64,000 bases of DNA. Source: Allochromatium humboldtianum. GTDB taxonomy: Bacteria; Pseudomonadota; Gammaproteobacteria; Chromatiales; Chromatiaceae. The notes under the pieces are model-generated. The model saw nothing but the letters and a program-made list of their open reading frames with translations, ran no database searches and was not told the origin of the DNA. Below, piece by piece: positions 43,864-51,757 of this stretch (the stretch's first letter is position 1; the number at the start of each line of letters is the position of its first letter). Made by a program: the position numbers and the translations under genes. Location: NCBI RefSeq assembly GCF_013385175.1, contig NZ_JABZEO010000008.1, positions 1 through 64,000 on the forward strand, read 5' to 3'.

Positions 43864-45492
43864 TCAGAGGTCGGGGGCGGGAGACGATGTTTGTATTCTG
43901 CCGTTTTCCAGTGCGACGATCCTGTCCGCAACCGAGAAATAGCGGTCGTCATGGGTGGCGGCTACGATCGTTTTGCCGCTGGATTTCCAGGCCGGCAGCA
44001 TTTCTTCGTAGAACTTTTTGCGAAATATCGGATCCTGGTCGGCCGCCCATTCATCGAACACCATGATTGGGCGATCCTCCAGTAGCGCAACGAGCAACGC
44101 CAAGCGTTTGCGCTGCCCGGTCGACAAGTCGAGCGTGCTGAACCCTCCATCGAGGACCGAGACCTTACCCGCCAGCCCAAGCTCTTGCAACAGTGAATCA
44201 ACCCGCCGGCTGTCGACTTCACTCAGGCCATACAGTCGCTGAAACAGATGGTAATCGGAAAACACGATCGAGAATAGGCTTCGATAATCGTCGTATCCCG
44301 TATCCGTGATGGGAATACCGTCGACACGTATGCTGCCTTTCTCGGGAAAGTATAACCCAACGATGAGCTTCAGGAGTGTCGATTTCCCAGTGCCGTTGCC
44401 GCCGGTCAGGAACAGGATTTCGCCGGAACGGATATCGAGTTCGATGGGGCCGATGCCGAAGGGCGTATCTCCAGTGTTAGACGCATAATTGAAAGTCAGG
44501 GTCTCAAGCGTGATCTGGTCGAAGCGGGTGATGCCTGTGCGGATAGGGTGCGGAGTGCGTGTGATGCGCTCCAGCTCGCGATCCATCGCGTCGATGTTTT
44601 CGGCGGCGGCGTTGGCGTCGGCCATGACCGGCATCGAACCCACCAGCATGCTCAGTGGGCCGAGCAGAAAAACGATCGTGGTCGTGGCTTGTAGTACCAC
44701 CTCGTTGTGAGAAACACTGAATTGCGGCAACAGAAAAATGATGCTGGCCACCAGCAGAAAGAACATGGCCTGGGTCCAGATGATGTGATCGGCCTGACGC
44801 GTTTTGGTCGTGATCTTGAGTGTGGTGGCGGACTCGGAGATCTGATTCAGGAAGGTATAGAGCTCGTTGCTGCGCGCGGCATTCATCTTGATTTCCTTGA
44901 ATCCCTCCAGGATATCGGACACCGCATCGAACATTCGGTTTTCCTGCCTCAGGGCTTCGTGCAGCTCGGCATTGACGAGTTTGAGCTTGTTGAAATGCAC
45001 CGTCACCGCAATGGACAGAAACCCCACCGCCAGTATGAATGCCCAGGGGGAAAGCCAGGCAAGGTACAACAGGACGAAAAACACGACGATGGCGGATTGA
45101 ATCCCCATGATGACGACCGGGGCCGCCTGAGAGATCACCAGTGTTTCCTTCGCGACGCCGGCATCGATTTGCGCACGACCGATCGACTCCAGGGGAAGGA
45201 GGTCGGCGTGCCGGATACGGCTCATCATTCGCATCCGGAGCCGATGCAGAATGGACTCGACTTCTCTGGTTGAAGTTCGCAGTACGGCGCGTTCGGAAAC
45301 GACGAAAATCAAAAGAGTCAGGATGAAAAGGGCGAGCTCGCGAAAGCTATGGACTTGTTCCGCGGCATGCTGTGCGGCATTGTTGATCACCGCGAGCACC
45401 CCAACGTTGCTGATCGCGGCGATCCCGATCACCAGAACGATGGTCCGGTTGGGGATATCCGACTGCTGCCGCAGCAGCTCATAGAGTTTCAT
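43864..45492 (-). CDS. Peptide-export-type ABC transporter (fused membrane and ATPase domains)
   Basis: 542 residues: an N-terminal membrane domain with about six helices (roughly 18-290) and a C-terminal ATPase. Walker A is GGNGTGKS (364-371), the signature is LSTGQ (456-460), Walker B is PIMVFDEW (475-482) and the H-loop is ATHDD. The organisation and the FDEWAADQDP motif match the SyrD/PvdE group, half-transporters that export siderophore or lipopeptide-like products to the periplasm. It is the likely exporter of the polyketide. It leads an apparent operon with the SPFH and small membrane genes. Confidence 0.85.
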   Translation of the reverse strand: MKLYELLRQQSDIPNRTIVLVIGIAAISNVGVLAVINNAAQHAAEQVHSFRELALFILTLLIFVVSERAVLRTSTREVESILHRLRMRMMSRIRHADLLPLESIGRAQIDAGVAKETLVISQAAPVVIMGIQSAIVVFFVLLYLAWLSPWAFILAVGFLSIAVTVHFNKLKLVNAELHEALRQENRMFDAVSDILEGFKEIKMNAARSNELYTFLNQISESATTLKITTKTRQADHIIWTQAMFFLLVASIIFLLPQFSVSHNEVVLQATTTIVFLLGPLSMLVGSMPVMADANAAAENIDAMDRELERITRTPHPIRTGITRFDQITLETLTFNYASNTGDTPFGIGPIELDIRSGEILFLTGGNGTGKSTLLKLIVGLYFPEKGSIRVDGIPITDTGYDDYRSLFSIVFSDYHLFQRLYGLSEVDSRRVDSLLQELGLAGKVSVLDGGFSTLDLSTGQRKRLALLVALLEDRPIMVFDEWAADQDPIFRKKFYEEMLPAWKSSGKTIVAATHDDRYFSVADRIVALENGRIQTSSPAPDL

Positions 45493-45731
45493 GCTCGATG
45501 CTGAAGGACGTTGATATCAGGCAACGGCAGACGCTAGCCATGCCCCTGTATGGATGGGGGCTATGGACCGACTGCTTATCGATAGATGAAGGATGTGAAC
45601 CGAGCGCGTTGCTGGAGCGATCGACAAAGACCCCGCCCGACCGCCGAACGGCGACAGACCCGCTCCATCCATGACGGCCGCGCGTCCCCAACGCCCCCCC
45701 GGAAGTGAAATGTCTTGCGCGATGTTCCTGA
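45493..45731. other. Intergenic region upstream of the ABC transporter
   Basis: 239 bases between two minus-strand genes with no credible frame. It should hold the promoter of the transporter operon, but I see no convincing -35/-10 pair and no strong terminator for the DUF697 gene. The run CCCCTGTATGGATGGGGG near 45541 is a minor inverted repeat. Confidence 0.4.
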
Positions 45732-46244
45732 TCAGGCGGGTTCCGCCTGAGCGTCCTCGGTCTGAGGCGCCTCGTTCTGACGCTTGTTTTTATTCATCAA
45801 TTCCGCGCCTTTTTGGTATTGCTCTTGCAAATACTGTTTGGTCTTGGCGGAGTCGAAAGAGAGCCATGTTCCGCCTTCTTCAAAATGTCGAACGAATACT
45901 TTACCGATGGCATAGGTCATGGCCCCGGACACGACCGCGACCGTGCCGATCCCGAGCAGTGTACCCACGACCGGAAATGACTTCACCGTCGAAGCCACGG
46001 CATAGCCGGCGCCCCAGCCGAACCGTGCCGGAACGAATCCGCCGATCATGGAGGCCAGGATCGACTTGACGCTGTTCTCCGAGAACGGCACCTCATAGTG
46101 GTTGGATAGTTTGGCCAACATTTGAATCTGCACGCCGGTGACGGCGGCAAGGTCGGCCACGGGCAAAGGGATGCTGCCGGCAGCCATTGCCCACTTCGAA
46201 TAATAAGCGACCAGTTCGTTGGCAACGGCTTCTTTCTCGCTCAT
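45732..46244 (-). CDS. DUF697-like (YcjF-type) membrane protein
   Basis: 170 residues: an N-terminal ANELVAYYSKWA segment, then AVTGVQIQMLAKLSNHYEV, two Gly/Ala-rich hydrophobic hairpins (about 64-118) and a Lys/Gln/Glu-rich C-terminal tail. The order matches DUF697, found in YcjF and in GTPase-associated membrane proteins of unknown role. It lies upstream of the ABC transporter in the same direction but 239 bases away. It may mark the cluster edge or the start of core chromosome. Confidence 0.7.
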   Translation of the reverse strand: MSEKEAVANELVAYYSKWAMAAGSIPLPVADLAAVTGVQIQMLAKLSNHYEVPFSENSVKSILASMIGGFVPARFGWGAGYAVASTVKSFPVVGTLLGIGTVAVVSGAMTYAIGKVFVRHFEEGGTWLSFDSAKTKQYLQEQYQKGAELMNKNKRQNEAPQTEDAQAEPA

Positions 46245-46434
46245 GTCTTTGGTCTCTATATTTCAAGGAGAGTTGAAGGTTTGACCCGAACAGCGTCTTT
46301 CCGCGTCCAGTATAGCATCGGTTTTTATTCAAGGGGCGAATGGCGCAAGGCCGTGCTGGTGAGTACCGGGAGGTCGGAGAAGAGATTGCGCAGAAGATCC
46401 CGTCGAAGGGATCCAAACAGTCCGGCCCCCGATC

Positions 46435-47235
46435 TCAGTCACCAGACGGCTCCTGGAACAGTGGGCGTGGATGCGCGAGCACGAAACCGGCCACGTCCCA
46501 AGCCTCAGCGTCGCTGAGCGAGTCATCGGCGCCGAACGGCATCTTGTGCTTGATGAAACCGGCGGCCGTGGTCTGACGGTTCATCCCCGCACCGTTATTG
46601 AAGGACTGCGGTCCCCACAGGGGCGGGAACAGGTAGCGTCCATCGGCGTCCAGCGTGCCGCTACCGTCGGCGCCATGACAGGCCAGACACTTGGTCTGGT
46701 AGATCGCTTCCCCATGCGCCACATCCGGTTCGAGTTCCAGATTCAGCGTCGGGATGCCGTGTCCCGCCACGACGGCTCCCACGGGCACGCCCTGAGACAG
46801 CCAGCGCATGTAGGCCAGCATGTCGATCAGGGCGGGATGATCGAGCGGAAGCGCTCGACCATTGAGACTGCGCTCAAAACAGTCGTCGATGCGCTGTTCG
46901 AGCGTGATGAGGCCGCCATGTCGGGCGCTGTACTGCGGAAAGCGCCCGACGACGCCGACGAATGGAGCGGCATTGGCCTCGGTGCCGACCTCTCCGTTGC
47001 GGCCCGGATGACAATGCCGGCAGGCCAGTCCATTGCCGACGAACTCGGGCAACTGCGCCGGGGTGTCCGCCAGATAGCGCCGGCCACGGACGATGCTCTC
47101 GCCGAGCGGGCCGTTGGGAAACGTTGCGGCCGTGGGAACCGTCAGGGCCACGGTCGGCGGTTCTTCGGCGTGGGCCGCCGGACCGATGGTGAGCAGCCAC
47201 ACGACGGCGATCGGACTCGCGGCGCGCACCCTCAC
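46435..47235 (-). CDS. tsdA: Diheme cytochrome c, TsdA-type thiosulfate dehydrogenase
   Basis: 266 residues with a signal peptide ending near AHAEE and two CxxCH heme sites, CRHCH (72-76) and CLACH (183-187). Cys119 in DDCFERSLNG matches the unusual cysteine that ligates heme 1 in TsdA. FPPLWGPQSFNNGAGM and GFIKHKMPFG also match the family. TsdA oxidises two thiosulfates to tetrathionate in the periplasm, which fits a sulfur-oxidising phototroph. The GTG start at 47235 overlaps the stop of the small upstream gene as GTGA, so translation is coupled; a longer upstream extension lacks protein-like sequence. A small stem (46396-46413) lies after the stop. Confidence 0.82.
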   Translation of the reverse strand: MRVRAASPIAVVWLLTIGPAAHAEEPPTVALTVPTAATFPNGPLGESIVRGRRYLADTPAQLPEFVGNGLACRHCHPGRNGEVGTEANAAPFVGVVGRFPQYSARHGGLITLEQRIDDCFERSLNGRALPLDHPALIDMLAYMRWLSQGVPVGAVVAGHGIPTLNLELEPDVAHGEAIYQTKCLACHGADGSGTLDADGRYLFPPLWGPQSFNNGAGMNRQTTAAGFIKHKMPFGADDSLSDAEAWDVAGFVLAHPRPLFQEPSGD

Positions 47236-47342
47236 ATCACCGCCCGTTCGCGCTTCTTCGCCTGCTTGACCTGACGCCGTTCCTTCGGGTTCAGGGCGGG
47301 TTTCTTCTTGGCTTCTTTGTGGGCTTCGTGTTCTTTTGACAT
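47232..47342 (-). CDS. 36-residue Lys/Glu/Ala-rich protein coupled to tsdA
   Basis: The ATG is preceded by AGGAG at ideal spacing, and the TGA stop overlaps the tsdA GTG. About a third of the residues are Lys or Arg (KKKPALNPKERRQVKQAKKR). No signal peptide or membrane helix is present, so a nucleic-acid-binding or simple leader role is possible. I recognise no named family. Its overlap suggests it also sets tsdA translation. Confidence 0.6.
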   Translation of the reverse strand: MSKEHEAHKEAKKKPALNPKERRQVKQAKKRERAVM

Positions 47343-47421
47343 GGCCGTGCTCCTCGTGTGGCTTGTGCTCAAAGTATAGATCAGGCGGCGCGCGGCAAAC
47401 TGTCGGCACCACTCTTTGGGG

Positions 47422-48291
47422 TCAGTCCACGCGCGGATAGACCCAGCCGGCGATGGCTCCGCCCTCGGGATTCTCGACCTGATTCGGGGCGACGTCGAGC
47501 AGGCTGTAGCGTTCGCCGACACGCACGATCCGGATACGCCGTGCATAGTGCTCTGGATCGATCCAGGGACGGTTGTCGTAGTTCTGTTCGGCCAGCGCGA
47601 CCCAGCCCTGTTCGATGTCGGTGTCGACCACGACGGCGACATGCCCGGCGCGCCACTCCGGGTCGTTGTGGTCGGCGGCATAGATCACCAGATCACCACG
47701 CTCGGGCGCACGTCGGGCGTGACCGTTGAGCGAGCGACCGAGCGGGATGACAGCCTGATCGGACAGCCGCCGGCCCTCGGTGAGACTCAGGATGTCGGCC
47801 GCTTTCGGTACGTCGCCGAAGGTCAGACCAAGCGTTTGGATCCACCAGCGCCGCGCATACTCGACGCACTGATAGGCCAGACCGGCGTATTCCAGCTGAT
47901 CGGGGCGCTCGCCCGAGCGGGCGACCTGGATCTGACCGGAGTCGGGATCGACGAAGCTGGATTCGAGTCGCACGCAGGTGGAGACACAGTTGGAACGGGC
48001 CTCGACACCATTAGAGCGACCCAGCGGCATGCCGAAGTCGGTGACACAGGGACCATCGCAGGCGCGCCGGGCGGCCTGAAAGCGCTCCAGGCTCAGGGCT
48101 TCGCCGACGGGCGGCGGGGCCAGCCGCTCGGCGCCGTCGGTGTGCGGCAGGCGCTCGACCGCCGGCGTCGACGGTGCCGGCCGGCCGTCGATGAGGAGCA
48201 GCGTCCCTACGAGGAGGCTGACGGCGATCAGGACAACGGCGGGGATGGGCAGCGGCGACCAGCGCCGGGGGCGATCGGAGTCGAATGTCAT
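47422..48291 (-). CDS. Membrane-anchored CHAP-domain amidase
   Basis: 289 residues. A single hydrophobic helix at about 17-35 anchors it with the rest in the periplasm. The CHAP domain has Cys142 in YQCVEYARRWW and His217 in GHVAVVVD, followed by EQNYDNRPW. It resembles the amidase half of glutathionylspermidine synthetase/amidase and peptidoglycan amidases. Extra Cys residues (78, 82, 102, 106) may form disulfides. It lies between the SOUL gene and the tsdA pair on the same strand. Substrate unknown. Confidence 0.75.
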   Translation of the reverse strand: MTFDSDRPRRWSPLPIPAVVLIAVSLLVGTLLLIDGRPAPSTPAVERLPHTDGAERLAPPPVGEALSLERFQAARRACDGPCVTDFGMPLGRSNGVEARSNCVSTCVRLESSFVDPDSGQIQVARSGERPDQLEYAGLAYQCVEYARRWWIQTLGLTFGDVPKAADILSLTEGRRLSDQAVIPLGRSLNGHARRAPERGDLVIYAADHNDPEWRAGHVAVVVDTDIEQGWVALAEQNYDNRPWIDPEHYARRIRIVRVGERYSLLDVAPNQVENPEGGAIAGWVYPRVD

Positions 48292-48303
48292 GCGCGCGCT
48301 CGA

Positions 48304-48981
48304 TCAGGACTCGGGACTGTCAGCCAGCGGAACCAGGATCTCGTTGCGTCGCAGCATCGGCAGCGAGAACGGCCCGTTGTAGCGTGCATAGATCGGCACG
48401 CCACGCGGCTGGAGTCCGTCGCGCTGCACGGCCTCGAGCAGGTGCTGTTCCTCCTCGCGATAACGCGCCTCGCTCCAGGAGCCGGAGTAGCGGCGCGCGG
48501 CCACGCGCCCGGCCGGCTCCTCGCGCAGCCGGATTCTTGGGTTGTTGGGCCGGGGCAGGGTCTCCAGGGTGAAGCTCGCCGGCATCACGAAGCTGATGAC
48601 GTAGACGTCGGAGTCCGTCTCGGCGCCTGCCGGGCGCTGGGTGACGGGAGCGGTCATCTCCAGGCGCGTGCCGGCCTGTTCGCGCGTCGTCTCGGCCGGA
48701 CGCTGGCTGACCGGAGCGGTCATGGCCATCTTCGTCTCACCCTGGTTGTCGCCGAAGATGTAGCCGGCCAGGATCCTGAAGGCTTCCGAACCAACGTCCT
48801 CGAAGTCGCCCCGCACCTCGACCTCGGCGACCCGATAGGGATCGTAGCGGCGCAGCTCGTAATCCTCGGTCGTCTGGAGGATCTGGTAGGACGGTTCCTC
48901 GGTAGCCATGGCGAAGACTCCTGAAAGCAGCAGGACGGCACCAAGCAAGGCGCGGGCCGTCCAAGTCGTGGGTCGGGTCAT
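48304..48981 (-). CDS. SOUL-family heme-binding-like protein, exported
   Basis: 225 residues with a signal peptide (ARALLGAVLLLSGVFAMA) followed by EEPSYQILQTTEDYELRRYDPY, the canonical start of SOUL proteins. The motifs KMAMTAPV, LEMTAPVTQ and YNGPFSLPMLRRNEI complete the fold. The acidic/Gln/Thr insertion between the two MTAPV copies is typical. Members bind heme or a hydrophobic ligand; the bacterial role is unknown. The start at the second Met (48981) puts the signal peptide at the N-terminus. Confidence 0.8.
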   Translation of the reverse strand: MTRPTTWTARALLGAVLLLSGVFAMATEEPSYQILQTTEDYELRRYDPYRVAEVEVRGDFEDVGSEAFRILAGYIFGDNQGETKMAMTAPVSQRPAETTREQAGTRLEMTAPVTQRPAGAETDSDVYVISFVMPASFTLETLPRPNNPRIRLREEPAGRVAARRYSGSWSEARYREEEQHLLEAVQRDGLQPRGVPIYARYNGPFSLPMLRRNEILVPLADSPES

Positions 48982-49011
48982 GTCGGATCTCAGGGCAATC
49001 GGGGCGCGCAC

Positions 49012-49523
49012 GGCGCGGGCGTGAGTGGAACATGGGGGAATGACTGCTGCGGTGCAAGGGATCGAGCACAGCCGCGCCGCCGGTGCCGGACAGGCTCAAG
49101 GTGCAACTGCGCCGGTGTTTCGACGGTCCCTTCATCCTGGCGGGCGGTTTCGATCGGGTGAGCGCGGAAACCGCACTCCCTAACACTGACGACGCGGCCG
49201 GATCGATCGCGTCGACTACGGAGCGTCGAAGCACGCCAGCCCCGTGCCCGCCTCGAACGTCTGGCACGAGGTCATGTAGGAGACACTGTCGTCACTGTGG
49301 ATGGACACCACATGACGCCCGCCATTGGCGCAGGCCACGGCCACCAGCGCATCCCCGTTCGAGCCGGTTCCGAGCGCGCGCGGTTGAAGTGACTTCCATG
49401 CCTCCAGACGAGAGGCATCCGGCCGTTAACCGACAGGATGGCGCCCCGTTCGGCACGCCCTTGGCGCCGAGATCCGATCGCGCCCTTGCATTCGACTCAT
49501 CCACCACGCGCGAGGTTACACTC
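49012..49523. other. 512-base region with a gene remnant between SOUL and yjfB-like genes
   Basis: There is no complete gene. A minus-strand coding-like stretch without a start codon (49216-49425) is listed separately. The rest should contain promoters for the divergent flanking genes, but no clear promoter sequence is visible. GAGG lies about 10 bases before the ATG at 49524. Confidence 0.5.
49216..49425 (-). pseudogene. 3' remnant of an unidentified gene
   Basis: The frame runs from just after a TAA (49426-49428) to a TAG at 49216-49218, 69 codons, with no ATG near its beginning. Codon third positions are strongly G/C as in the real genes, and the C-terminal peptide VSYMTSCQTFEAGTGLACFD looks protein-like with three Cys. 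The missing 5' end suggests decay. I do not recognise the parent family; chance coding bias is the alternative. Confidence 0.35.
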
Positions 49524-49730
49524 ATGGAGATTCCCAGCTCAACGACAGGTCTGGCCACACTGGCCACGGCCATGAGTCAGACCAAGCTCGAGGGCGCGGT
49601 GGATGTCGCCGTGCTCAAGAAAGCCATCGATATCCAGAAAGAATCTGTCGCCCAGTTGCTTCAGAATCTGCCGACGCCTACGGCCGCCTTGCCCGACGGC
49701 GTCGGCGGCCAGATCAACACCACGGCTTGA
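49524..49730 (+). CDS. YjfB-like putative motility protein
   Basis: 68 residues. The segment VAVLKKAIDIQKESVAQLLQNLP matches the core of the small YjfB (putative motility protein) family, whose members are short and helical. The Pro-rich C-terminus ending GGQINTTA is also family-like. The ATG at 49524 gives normal family length; a longer upstream extension of the frame is not protein-like. The molecular function of the family is not established. Confidence 0.7.
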   Translation: MEIPSSTTGLATLATAMSQTKLEGAVDVAVLKKAIDIQKESVAQLLQNLPTPTAALPDGVGGQINTTA

Positions 49731-49829
49731 GCCGGCTCGCGGCTGATGAACAGCCTCATGTCGAGCATTGCAGACAGCCCATCACGACCCAATAGTCCGT
49801 CATCCGCACGCGCAAGAGGGTCGATCGTT

Positions 49830-51170
49830 ATGAGACAGACACATCGCTGGCCGCTCATCGCACTGGGATTGAGCGCGCTCCTGCATACCGGAACGGACGG
49901 TCAGGCTGCGACCGCCCAGAACCCCGCTCAGGCTCCATCGGGCGTCGATCCGGAGCCGGCGGTCGATACCATCGTCCTCGGCATGGGCTGTTTCTGGGGC
50001 GCGGAAAAACGCATGAGCGAGCTGCCCGGAGTCATCGATGTCGAGAGCGGCTATGCCAATGGCGAGATCGAAGGCACCTATGAGGCGATCCTCACCCACG
50101 AGCGCGCCCGGCGGCGTGGCGCCAGCGAGAAACGCAATCACGCCGAGGTCGTGAAGGTGCGTTTCGATCCGGCGCGCGTCAGCCTCGAACAGGTGCTGGC
50201 GAAGTTCTGGGAAAGCCATGATCCGACCCAGGGTGATCGTCAGGGCAACGATGTCGGCAGCAACTATCGCAGTGCCATCTATACCAGCAGTCCCGAGCAG
50301 GCCGCCGTGGCCGAACGCACGCGCGCACGCTATCAGGCGGCGCTCACGCAGGCCGGACGCGGCGCCATCACCACCGAGATCGCCCCGCTGTCGGCCTATT
50401 TCCGTGCCGAGGAAGCGCATCAGGACTATCTGCGCAAGAATCCGCGTGGCTACTGCGGACTCGGCGGCACGGGCGTCGCCTATCCGGGCACGGCGTCAGG
50501 TGTCGATGAGTCCGCCGAGTCGCCCTCCCCCGACCCGCTGGATGGCGCGACCCTGGAGCGCGCGCGACAGTTGGTGATGTTCGAGGCGGAGTACTGCGGG
50601 GCCTGCAAGCAATTCAAGGCCGAGGTGCTGGATCACTGGCAGTCTCAGGTGCCGGTCGCGCGCAGTCTGAGTTTCAGCGCCCCGACCGGTTGGACGCTGG
50701 ACAAGCCGCTGTTCGCCACGCCGACGCTGGTGCTGTTCGAGGACGGTCGCGAGGTGTCGCGCTATACCGGCTATGATGGTGACGCGGCGCGCTTCTGGTC
50801 TTGGCTTGGCGGGCAGATCCTCACCCCCGAACAGCGCCGGATCGCCTTCGAGCAGGGCACGGAGCGGGCCTTCACCGGCTCACTGCTGGATGAGAAGCGC
50901 TCCGGAACCTTCGTCGATCCGATCACGGGTGCTCCGCTGTTTCGCAGCGAAACCAAGTTCGAGAGCGGCAGCGGCTGGCCGAGTTTCTTCGATCCGGTCG
51001 ATGGGGCCATCACCTTCCACGAGGACGTGAGTCATGGGATGCGGCGTGTGGAGGTGCGTAGCGCGAGTTCCGGCATCCACCTGGGGCACGTCTTCGAGGA
51101 TGGACCGCCGCCGACCCGGAAGCGCTACTGTATCAACAGCCGTGTGCTCAGTTTCGTGCCCGATCCTTGA
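49830..51170 (+). CDS. msrAB: MsrA-thioredoxin-MsrB fusion methionine sulfoxide reductase, exported
   Basis: 446 residues. After a signal-like N-terminus (WPLIALGLSALL), MsrA spans about 46-205 with nucleophile Cys54 in GMGCFWG. A thioredoxin-like domain (about 225-320) has YCGAC. MsrB (about 325-446) has KFESGSGWPSFF, HLGHVFEDGP and the catalytic Cys in RYCINS. It should repair both sulfoxide epimers of methionine in periplasmic proteins, with the middle domain supplying electrons. The start at 49830 has AGAGGG about 9 bases upstream. The domain order differs from Neisseria PilB (Trx-MsrA-MsrB). Confidence 0.88.
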   Translation: MRQTHRWPLIALGLSALLHTGTDGQAATAQNPAQAPSGVDPEPAVDTIVLGMGCFWGAEKRMSELPGVIDVESGYANGEIEGTYEAILTHERARRRGASEKRNHAEVVKVRFDPARVSLEQVLAKFWESHDPTQGDRQGNDVGSNYRSAIYTSSPEQAAVAERTRARYQAALTQAGRGAITTEIAPLSAYFRAEEAHQDYLRKNPRGYCGLGGTGVAYPGTASGVDESAESPSPDPLDGATLERARQLVMFEAEYCGACKQFKAEVLDHWQSQVPVARSLSFSAPTGWTLDKPLFATPTLVLFEDGREVSRYTGYDGDAARFWSWLGGQILTPEQRRIAFEQGTERAFTGSLLDEKRSGTFVDPITGAPLFRSETKFESGSGWPSFFDPVDGAITFHEDVSHGMRRVEVRSASSGIHLGHVFEDGPPPTRKRYCINSRVLSFVPDP

Positions 51171-51184
51171 GACCGGCGGACTTT

Positions 51185-51213
51185 CCCCTCTCCCGCCAGG
51201 GAAGAGGGGTTTT
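51185..51213 (+). terminator. Rho-independent terminator after msrAB
   Basis: CCCCTCTCCC, loop GCCA, then GGGAAGAGGGG (one bulged A) followed by TTTT. Its 3' arm also serves as the GA-rich ribosome binding site of the next gene, so folding could affect that gene's translation. Confidence 0.55.
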
Positions 51214-51215
51214 AG

Positions 51216-51671
51216 GTGTATCTGTTGTCGGTGAACGATCTCGGCGTCTATCTCGGACTCTTCGCGTCAGCGTTTGGGGCGGCTTCACTGCTGCCGTTGC
51301 AGTCCGAAGTGCTGCTGGTGGCGCTCCTGCTCGACCGGAATCAGGCGGTCTGGGCACTGCTGACCGTAGCCAGTTTCGGCAATGTACTGGGTTCGATGCT
51401 CAACTGGCTGCTCGGGCGCTCGCTGGAGCGCTATCGCGAACGGCGCTGGTTTCCGGCCACACCCACCCGGCTGGAACAGGCCCAGCGCTTCTATGTGCGT
51501 ACCGGCTACTGGTCGTTGCTGCTGAGCTGGATGCCGATCATCGGCGATCCGCTGACCCTGGTCGCCGGGGTGTTGCGTGAACCGCTGTGGCGCTTCGTGC
51601 TGCTGGTGGCCCTGGCCAAGAGCGGGCGCTATCTGGTGCTCGCGGCGCTGACGCCGGGGGCGCTGTCCTGA
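51216..51671 (+). CDS. DedA/YqaA-like membrane protein
   Basis: 151 residues, mostly hydrophobic, with FGAASLLPLQSEVLLVALLL, ASFGNVLGSMLNWLLGR and a C-terminal WMPIIGDPLTLVAGVLRE segment. This arrangement is that of YqaA/DedA (SNARE-associated/VTT) proteins, thought to take part in lipid transport across the membrane. The start is a GTG at 51216 with GAAGAGGGG upstream, overlapping the msrAB terminator. Confidence 0.8.
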   Translation: MYLLSVNDLGVYLGLFASAFGAASLLPLQSEVLLVALLLDRNQAVWALLTVASFGNVLGSMLNWLLGRSLERYRERRWFPATPTRLEQAQRFYVRTGYWSLLLSWMPIIGDPLTLVAGVLREPLWRFVLLVALAKSGRYLVLAALTPGALS

Positions 51672-51691
51672 CCGATTGCTATTGAGCACTA

Positions 51692-51725
51692 TCTGAGCGG
51701 CGCGACTTCCAATTGGCCGCTCAGA
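51692..51725. terminator. Convergent hairpin between the dedA-like gene and prpF
   Basis: TCTGAGCGGC (51692-51701) and GCCGCTCAGA (51716-51725) pair perfectly around a 14-base loop. The stem continues with CACT/AGTG after one mismatch. It lies between two genes that converge, as expected of a shared terminator, though no T run follows on either strand. Confidence 0.5.
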
Positions 51726-51757
51726 CAGTGCGATCGGCACCTTACATGAGCGATCGC

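Noticed and set aside
46435-47412. Longer TsdA starting at 47412
   Set aside because: The extra 59 residues are charged and precede the signal peptide, which must be N-terminal; GTG 47235 gives a normal exported protein.
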